NCBI RefSeq assembly: GCF_020559915.1
Contig: NZ_JAJCLZ010000003.1
Span: forward strand, 84,711-148,710
Length of the DNA: 64,000 bases
Reading direction: 5' to 3'
Origin: Ruminococcus sp. 210702-SL.1.03
Lineage (GTDB): Bacteria > Bacillota > Clostridia > Oscillospirales > Ruminococcaceae
Part shown: in pieces, positions 59,431 to 64,000 of the stretch
Layout: the number at the start of each line of letters is the position of its first letter
Position numbering within the stretch: position 1 is the first letter of the stretch
Notes under the pieces: model-generated
What the model was told of the DNA's origin: nothing
The model's database searches: none
The model's input: only the letters and a program-made list of their open reading frames with translations
Position numbers and translations under genes: made by a program

Positions 59431-60465
59431 TTATTTCAGTTTGTTTTTGCTCTTGCTTCTTATCCACACGATCAGTATGATTACTGCGAGTACTATCACG
59501 ATCATCGCGACGTACATCGCGGGCATTATCTTGTCGCGAAGCTCCTGCACGCCTGTTTCGTCGGAGGGCGGCTTTGTCGCGCGGGAAGCGGTGCTGCTGC
59601 TCGCCTGCTGAGAAGTTATCTGCTCCTGCGGATCCTGCGAATCGTCAGGGTCATCGGTGTAGTCGGCGTTGTTGTCGCCGTCGGCAGTTTCGCGGTAGAT
59701 GGTTACGGTGTAAACGTTCTGCGTGCCGTCGGGGGCTGTGACGGTTATCGTCTGCTGATTTACGCCGTCGGCGAGATATTTCGCGCCCTCGTACCATATA
59801 CTGTCGTTCTCGCTCATGGTAACGCCCTCCAGCTCCAGCAGGTCAACTTCGTGCGGAACTGTTACGGTGTAGTCATATATGCCGGGCGAAAACTCGGGAC
59901 GAAGCTCGCCTGTTTCCAGCGTAAGCGATTTGAGCAGAGCCTTGCCCGAAGTGTCAACGCTCTCGGTAGTATCCGCCGCCGATGAATCGCTCTCACCGTT
60001 AGAATCGTTAGCCGCGGCAGGGCCTACCGTGATCGTGGCGTATGCGGTGATGGCGGTGCTGAGCGCCGTGCCATCGGGGGTGAATACCGAGCCGTTAGTA
60101 AGATTTATCTGCGAGCTTCCCTCGGTCAGCGCTTTGAACCTCAGCGAAACTGTAAGGCTCTGCGCGGCGCTGTCGGGGAAGCCTTTTATATTTACTATAC
60201 CGCCGCCGCCCGAAGCGGAATCGCCGCTGATAAATTCTATCGAATCTTCGCTGTACGTCATTGCCGCCTGCACCGTGCCTATCGTATCATCGGCGGTAAA
60301 TTCCACGCTTATTTCAAACTCGCTGCCTGCGGGCACTGCGCCTTCGGGAATGTAGAAATTTCCGTGCGCCTCAGCCGAAGCGTGCAGCGGCGCGAGGAAG
60401 AGCGCCGTTATCATCATGAGCACAGCGGCGGCTAAAGATATGCCGCGCGTACTTTTTATCGTCAT
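59431..60465 (-). CDS. Membrane-anchored cohesin-like protein with cadherin-like domain
   Basis: 344 residues. Signal peptide 1-32 (cut after HASA). Residues about 35-147 read as a cohesin-type beta sandwich (FYIPEGAVPAGSEFEISVEF, DTIGTVQAAMTYSEDSIEF, SLTVSLRFKALTEGSSQINL). An Asp/Ser linker follows, then a cadherin-like beta-sandwich (PF12733 type) about 175-258 (LKSLTLETGELRPEFSPGIYDY, DGTQNVYTVTIYR). A second linker leads to a membrane segment about 314-335 and the basic tail RSKSKNKLK. Cohesins bind dockerins in cellulosomes; binding here is only suggested. AAGGAG is 8 bases upstream. Confidence 0.8.
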   Translation of the reverse strand: MTIKSTRGISLAAAVLMMITALFLAPLHASAEAHGNFYIPEGAVPAGSEFEISVEFTADDTIGTVQAAMTYSEDSIEFISGDSASGGGGIVNIKGFPDSAAQSLTVSLRFKALTEGSSQINLTNGSVFTPDGTALSTAITAYATITVGPAAANDSNGESDSSAADTTESVDTSGKALLKSLTLETGELRPEFSPGIYDYTVTVPHEVDLLELEGVTMSENDSIWYEGAKYLADGVNQQTITVTAPDGTQNVYTVTIYRETADGDNNADYTDDPDDSQDPQEQITSQQASSSTASRATKPPSDETGVQELRDKIMPAMYVAMIVIVLAVIILIVWIRSKSKNKLK

Positions 60466-60510
60466 AATTTGATCTCCTTTTTAAGGTGCATAGGTAGTGT
60501 ATCTTACTAT

Positions 60511-60539
60511 ATTATAATATATTTTCATCTTCAAGTCAA
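60511..60539 (-). promoter_or_regulatory. Promoter of the cohesin-like gene
   Basis: Minus strand TTGACT (60539-60534), 17-base spacer, TATAAT (60516-60511). Confidence 0.78.
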
Positions 60540-60650
60540 CAGCTCTTGATTTGTGCGGAAGATACTGACAGCATATTTGTGAAAACAGGACTAATCACGG
60601 CGGCGGAATATGTGCATATCGCCGAAAATCATAGAGATATGCAAAAACCC

Positions 60651-60679
60651 TTGACAAATTGAACGAGCGGGAGTATAAT
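60651..60679 (+). promoter_or_regulatory. Promoter of the GntR-ABC operon
   Basis: TTGACA at 60651-60656, 17-base spacer, TATAAT at 60674-60679. Confidence 0.88.
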
Positions 60680-60682
60680 ATA

Positions 60683-60732
60683 ACTGTACTATTACAGATA
60701 ATACACTTAGTACACCTGATACACTGTACAGT
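60683..60732. promoter_or_regulatory. Candidate GntR operator
   Basis: A perfect 10-base palindrome ACTGTACAGT at 60723-60732, with a half copy ACTGTAC at 60683-60689 just downstream of the -10. Autorepression by the adjacent YtrA-type regulator is likely. Confidence 0.55.
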
Positions 60733-60802
60733 TAGGGACAAAAAAGGACAACAAAAAAAAGACGGATCAAGTATCGAGTATGATAAGAAAGGAGCGGAGA
60801 AC

Positions 60803-61189
60803 GTGATAACGCTGGATATTACAGGCAGAACGCCGATATACGAACAGATCTGCAAGTGCGTTTGTGCAGATATTTCGCTCGGCGCGCTGAAAAAAGACGA
60901 TAAGCTGCCCGGCGCGAGGTCGCTCGCGAAAGAGCTGGGGCTGAACCCAAACACCGTCGCAAAGGCGTATGCGCGGCTGGAGCACGACGGTATAATCTAC
61001 TCCGTGCCGGGCAAAGGGTGCTTTGTGGCAGAGCAGAAGGGCCACGCCGAAACGGCGCTCACACGCGGCTTTGAGGAGAAAACGCGTGAGGCTCTCGCGG
61101 CGGGCGTTCCGCAGCAAACGCTTATAGATATAGTAAAAAGCGTTGGCAGCGAGCTTATTGATGAAGTGAAGGAGGACGGAGCGAAATGA
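60803..61189 (+). CDS. GntR-family regulator, YtrA subfamily
   Basis: 128 residues: winged helix domain (TPIYEQICKCVCADISLGAL, LPGARSLAKELGLNPNTVAKAYARLEHDGII) plus a short dimerisation helix region, as in YtrA. I start at GTG 60803 with GGAG 8 bases upstream; the long upstream reading from 60659 begins in the promoter. It overlaps the ABC ATPase gene by 4 bases and would repress the operon until an envelope-active compound is sensed, as for YtrA. Confidence 0.9.
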   Translation: MITLDITGRTPIYEQICKCVCADISLGALKKDDKLPGARSLAKELGLNPNTVAKAYARLEHDGIIYSVPGKGCFVAEQKGHAETALTRGFEEKTREALAAGVPQQTLIDIVKSVGSELIDEVKEDGAK

Positions 61190-62118
61190 TAGAGATAAAA
61201 AACGTATCGCTGACTTTTAAAGGCGGCGCTCTGGATAAGAAAAAAGATTTTACGGCGCTGGACGATGTTTCAATAACCGTGCCAGAAGGCTGCATATACG
61301 GCTTTCTCGGCTCTAACGGCGCGGGAAAATCTACCCTTATGCGCATGATCTGCGGCATTTACAAGACCGAGCAGGGAAGCATAACCATCGACGGCGAAGA
61401 GGTGTACGACAACCCAGAGGCTAAGAAAAAGATATTTTTCGTGAACGATGAAACGGTGCAGTACGCCGATTTCACGCTGGAGGGGCTGAGAAAGTATTAC
61501 CGCAGCTACTACCCCGATTTTTCCGACGAGGTGTACGAGCGGCTGACGGCTAAGCTGGGTCTGCCGACAAACAAGCGCATGGCTGAGTTTTCAAAGGGAA
61601 TGAAGCGGCAGGCGGTAGTTATTATAGGGCTTTCCTGCATGACAAAGTGCCTTATGCTCGACGAAGCTTTCGACGGACTCGACCCCGCTATGAGGAAAGT
61701 AGTAAAGGAAATGATAGTTGACGAAATGCTCGACCGCGGCGCAACTATGATAGTTTCCTCGCACAACGTTGCCGAGATAAACGAGCTTTGCGACCGCGCT
61801 ATGCTGATACACAAGGGCAAGCTTATCTTCGCCGACGAGATAGACGAGATACGCAGCGGATTCAGAAAAGTACAGCTGGTGGACAAAAAGCGCGTTGTTC
61901 CGCGCGGCGAACTGGAGCTTATGGGTCTGCGCGTAATGGAATACAGCGCTACGGGCAGAGTAGCGCAGGCTATTATAAAAGGTACGGAAACTGAGATAGA
62001 CGAGAAAATATCTTCCCTCGGCATAGACATTGCGGAAACTATACCGCTTACGCTGGAAGAGATATTTATTTACGAATTGCAGGCAAGGGGGTATGGAAAT
62101 GTCATTTCAGAGAATTAA
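61186..62118 (+). CDS. ABC exporter ATPase (BcrA/YtrB-like)
   Basis: 310 residues: Walker A GSNGAGKST, signature FSKGMKRQAVVIIGL (FSKGM, typical of this class), Walker B CLMLDEAFDGLD, H-loop VSSHNVAEINEL. The last about 80 residues form a C-terminal extension as in BcrA-type proteins. The Walker B glutamate is present but the usual P of DEP is A. Overlaps GntR (4 bases) and the permease (20 bases). Confidence 0.92.
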   Translation: MIEIKNVSLTFKGGALDKKKDFTALDDVSITVPEGCIYGFLGSNGAGKSTLMRMICGIYKTEQGSITIDGEEVYDNPEAKKKIFFVNDETVQYADFTLEGLRKYYRSYYPDFSDEVYERLTAKLGLPTNKRMAEFSKGMKRQAVVIIGLSCMTKCLMLDEAFDGLDPAMRKVVKEMIVDEMLDRGATMIVSSHNVAEINELCDRAMLIHKGKLIFADEIDEIRSGFRKVQLVDKKRVVPRGELELMGLRVMEYSATGRVAQAIIKGTETEIDEKISSLGIDIAETIPLTLEEIFIYELQARGYGNVISEN

Positions 62119-63688
62119 AAACGCGGCGTTTGCCGAAGTGCGCGTGCAGCGAAAAATGCTGCTGATAATAAACATACTTATGGGCGCGGGCGCGCTGACA
62201 TATGGTCTGAACGGCATAGTTACCGCTATGCAAGACGGCGAGTTTTTTCCTTACGGCCTCTCGATAGTGCTTTTCCTCGCGGCGGCAGGCTGCGGATATT
62301 TCATTTGCAGCTCGCTTTTCAGCGATATGCACAACAGACAGCAGTGCGACATTACCCTCTCGCTGCCGATGACGGCGAACGAGCGCTACTTCTCTAAATT
62401 GATGGCGCTGACATTCATACAGATAATACCAGCGATATTCTGGACGGTACTGGCGAACGTTATGGTGATAGCGGGCTTTGCGGGCTACCACCGCGGAGTG
62501 GGCAATGCTGCGGAATACGCACTGCCGCTGACGCTGCTTTACCTTAGCGTTATCCTCTTTACCGCGGCAGTTTCGATATTTTGGAACTGCTGCTGCGGCT
62601 CGGCGGCGGAGAGCATATATTTCCCGATAATCACCGCGGGCATAATCACCGCGATGCCCTCCACCATGATATACACTATGGTAGAGAACTACGCCAGAGT
62701 ATCTACCGGCTACATAAACGAGCATTTCCTTTCGCTTTGGTCGTATATGCCGCTTATTATGGTTGAGGAATACGACGCTAAGTGGTACAGCGTTTACACG
62801 TTTATAAACTGCCTTATCTCGCTGGCTGTGATATTCGCCTGCCTGCTGATATACAGAAAGCGCGACGGCAAGACAGTCGGCAGCCCGATAGTTTTCAGAA
62901 GCGCTTACTCGCTGATGATGCTTCTTGTTGTGTTCACGGTACTGGTGATATTCTACATGACCGGCATTTTCGGAATGGGTCTGGTAGTTGCCGCGCTGGT
63001 ATATACTATTATAAATATAATAGTCAGCCGCGCTAAACTATCCGTCAAGAGCGTTTTGGTATGGCTGCTGAGATACGCCGCCGACTGCGTATGCTTCATA
63101 GCGGTGCTGGCGCTGGGCTATATTACCAACGGCTTCGGCTACAACGGTCTGGTAGCAAATCTGAAAAACGACGGCAGCCTTTATATCGACGTTTCGATGA
63201 ATTACAACTATTTTGATGAAGATTACGGAAATGAAGTTTGGGGCGATTATAAAATAAGCGCCGACGCCAGCAAAAAGGACATCGAAAAGGTATTCGAGAT
63301 CATATATGAGGCGAAAAGGCCGGATAAAAAGAGCATAAGCGATTTTTTGAAGAACTTCGGCAATGTTTATTACGATCCTTTCGATGAGTATGGCGATACG
63401 CTCGAGATATACATAAATTCGCGCAAGTATGAAGGCGATGATATGTACTACTCCGACACGGTTTACGATCAGACGATTTTCTACGAATCGGTGGACGATG
63501 TGAAAAAGGTCATCAGCAAGCTGAACGCTCTGCCATACCTCGAAAGACAGAATTACGATGATCTCGATGAATATTTGAATGACGACGGATATTACATCGA
63601 CGAAAACGAGGACTACGACGAGATAGACGACAGCGAAGATACCGCCGATACCGAGGATACTATTACTGGATCGGAAACGGCAGAATAA
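62099..63688 (+). CDS. ABC exporter permease with acidic C-terminal domain
   Basis: 529 residues: about 11 membrane segments in residues 20-360 (first MLLIINILMGAGALTYGLNG), then a soluble region from about 365 to 529, Tyr/Asp/Lys-rich, with a strongly acidic tail. I start at ATG 62099 because GGGG lies 7 bases upstream; ATG 62093 is too close to it. Related proteins with a soluble C-terminal domain are found next to YtrA-type regulators. Role likely export or defence against membrane-active compounds. Confidence 0.85.
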   Translation: MSFQRIKNAAFAEVRVQRKMLLIINILMGAGALTYGLNGIVTAMQDGEFFPYGLSIVLFLAAAGCGYFICSSLFSDMHNRQQCDITLSLPMTANERYFSKLMALTFIQIIPAIFWTVLANVMVIAGFAGYHRGVGNAAEYALPLTLLYLSVILFTAAVSIFWNCCCGSAAESIYFPIITAGIITAMPSTMIYTMVENYARVSTGYINEHFLSLWSYMPLIMVEEYDAKWYSVYTFINCLISLAVIFACLLIYRKRDGKTVGSPIVFRSAYSLMMLLVVFTVLVIFYMTGIFGMGLVVAALVYTIINIIVSRAKLSVKSVLVWLLRYAADCVCFIAVLALGYITNGFGYNGLVANLKNDGSLYIDVSMNYNYFDEDYGNEVWGDYKISADASKKDIEKVFEIIYEAKRPDKKSISDFLKNFGNVYYDPFDEYGDTLEIYINSRKYEGDDMYYSDTVYDQTIFYESVDDVKKVISKLNALPYLERQNYDDLDEYLNDDGYYIDENEDYDEIDDSEDTADTEDTITGSETAE

Positions 63689-63693
63689 TTTTT

Positions 63694-63724
63694 AGGCGCT
63701 CTCCGCTGCGGGGGCGCTTTTTTT
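63694..63724 (+). terminator. Terminator after the ABC permease
   Basis: GCGC-CTCC and GGGG-GCGC arms around GCTGC, then seven T. Confidence 0.82.
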
Positions 63725-63734
63725 GTAAACACCG

Positions 63735-63763
63735 TTGACAAATTTCGACGGTGGTGATATAAT
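63735..63763 (+). promoter_or_regulatory. Promoter of the last gene
   Basis: TTGACA at 63735-63740, 17-base spacer, TATAAT at 63758-63763. Confidence 0.88.
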
Positions 63764-63795
63764 TATTCTGACAGATATTATAGGAGGAAAATAAT

Positions 63796-64000
63796 ATGAA
63801 CACAACGATAAAAAAACTGATAGCCCTGCCCGCAGCGGCGGCGATAATGTGCAGTACGGCGGCAATGCTCCCGAGCGCGGAGGTATACGGCGCGCCCGTT
63901 CAGACCGCGGCGGTGCTCGTCGAAGCGAACAACGGCTTGAACCCGCCCGCTTTGCGCGAGTACAAGGTCACCGCAAACAGCGCGACACTCTCATGGAAGC
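63796..64000 (+). CDS. Secreted protein, N-terminus with possible fibronectin type III domain (partial)
   Basis: The window ends after 68 codons. ATG follows TAGGAGG. MNTTIKKLIALPAAAAIMC begins a signal peptide (cut near VYGA). The next residues (LNPPALREYKVTANSATLSW) look like the first strands of a fibronectin type III domain, common in secreted carbohydrate-active proteins. The function beyond export cannot be given. Confidence 0.8.
   Translation, partial: MNTTIKKLIALPAAAAIMCSTAAMLPSAEVYGAPVQTAAVLVEANNGLNPPALREYKVTANSATLSWK

Noticed and set aside
1..64000. CRISPR arrays, insertion sequences, rRNA genes
   Set aside because: I looked for regular repeat-spacer patterns, transposase motifs and rRNA-like blocks and saw none.

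Overview
The window is a chromosomal stretch of about 52% G+C from an anaerobic, Gram-positive bacterium. It most likely comes from Ruminococcus or a close relative in the Oscillospiraceae; this is inferred from gene content, because there is no rRNA here. The evidence is a Clostridia-style division cluster with a meso-diaminopimelate-type MurE, a plant-polysaccharide outfit (GH36 alpha-galactosidase, GH74 xyloglucanase, a cohesin-like surface protein), mixed-acid fermentation by pyruvate formate-lyase, a flavodiiron O2/NO reductase, an archaeal/eukaryal-type prolyl-tRNA synthetase, AGGAGG ribosome binding sites, and many TTGACA-17-TATAAT promoters. I see no phage, insertion sequence or CRISPR array.

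Layout. 1-12478: division and cell wall cluster (end of a PASTA-type PBP, murE, murF, a divergent mraY, ftsW, murG, an unknown membrane protein, murA, ftsQ/divIB, ftsZ, a DivIVA-family protein). 12485-14221: an orphan fumarase beta subunit, a sigma factor, and a structured RNA leader before a small zinc-ribbon protein. 14340-18577 (minus): a 2-hydroxyacyl-CoA dehydratase-like protein and its large activase. 18736-22717 (minus): polyamine ABC transporter potABCD, then a probable small RNA. 23331-26229: VanZ-like protein, cysteine desulfurase, IscU, RNase HI. 26348-31326: GH36, then a PAS protein and GH74 under a consensus cre site. 31386-40654: membrane protein, alaA, YitT, flavodiiron protein, DMT transporter, proS, and a PadR/HAAS/toastrack pair. 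40655-47316: a small-transcript region, an amino-acid ABC transporter, and the malQ-glgP glycogen operon (all minus except the small transcript). 47597-50638: DUF5685, J-domain and membrane proteins. 50771-51870: four tRNA genes around an AT-rich islet. 52047-55201: ABC-2 exporter and a TraB-like lipoprotein. 55324-57967 (minus): a pyruvate formate-lyase operon in split form. 58499-64000: AraC regulator, cohesin-like anchor, GntR-ABC exporter operon, and the start of a secreted protein.

The most unusual system is the pyruvate formate-lyase operon. The large ORF (694 aa) stops just before the glycyl-radical domain. That domain is a separate 80-aa gene 316 bases downstream, and a complete 76-aa acidic protein with its own ribosome binding site lies between them. 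The two enzyme pieces together rebuild one full-length PFL, so a simple frameshift cannot explain the arrangement. Other observations worth following are a candidate small RNA carrying a CU-rich anti-Shine-Dalgarno stretch (22880-23004), a GEMM-like RNA leader (13811-13942), a short + strand transcript with a possible 25-aa peptide (40790-40945), and a membrane-anchored cohesin-like protein.

How the genes fit together: sugars released from galactosides and xyloglucan, or stored as glycogen (malQ-glgP), would feed glycolysis. Pyruvate would go to acetyl-CoA and formate through PFL, which is oxygen-sensitive; the flavodiiron protein could protect it. Gene functions are read from motifs and remembered family features; no database search was run.
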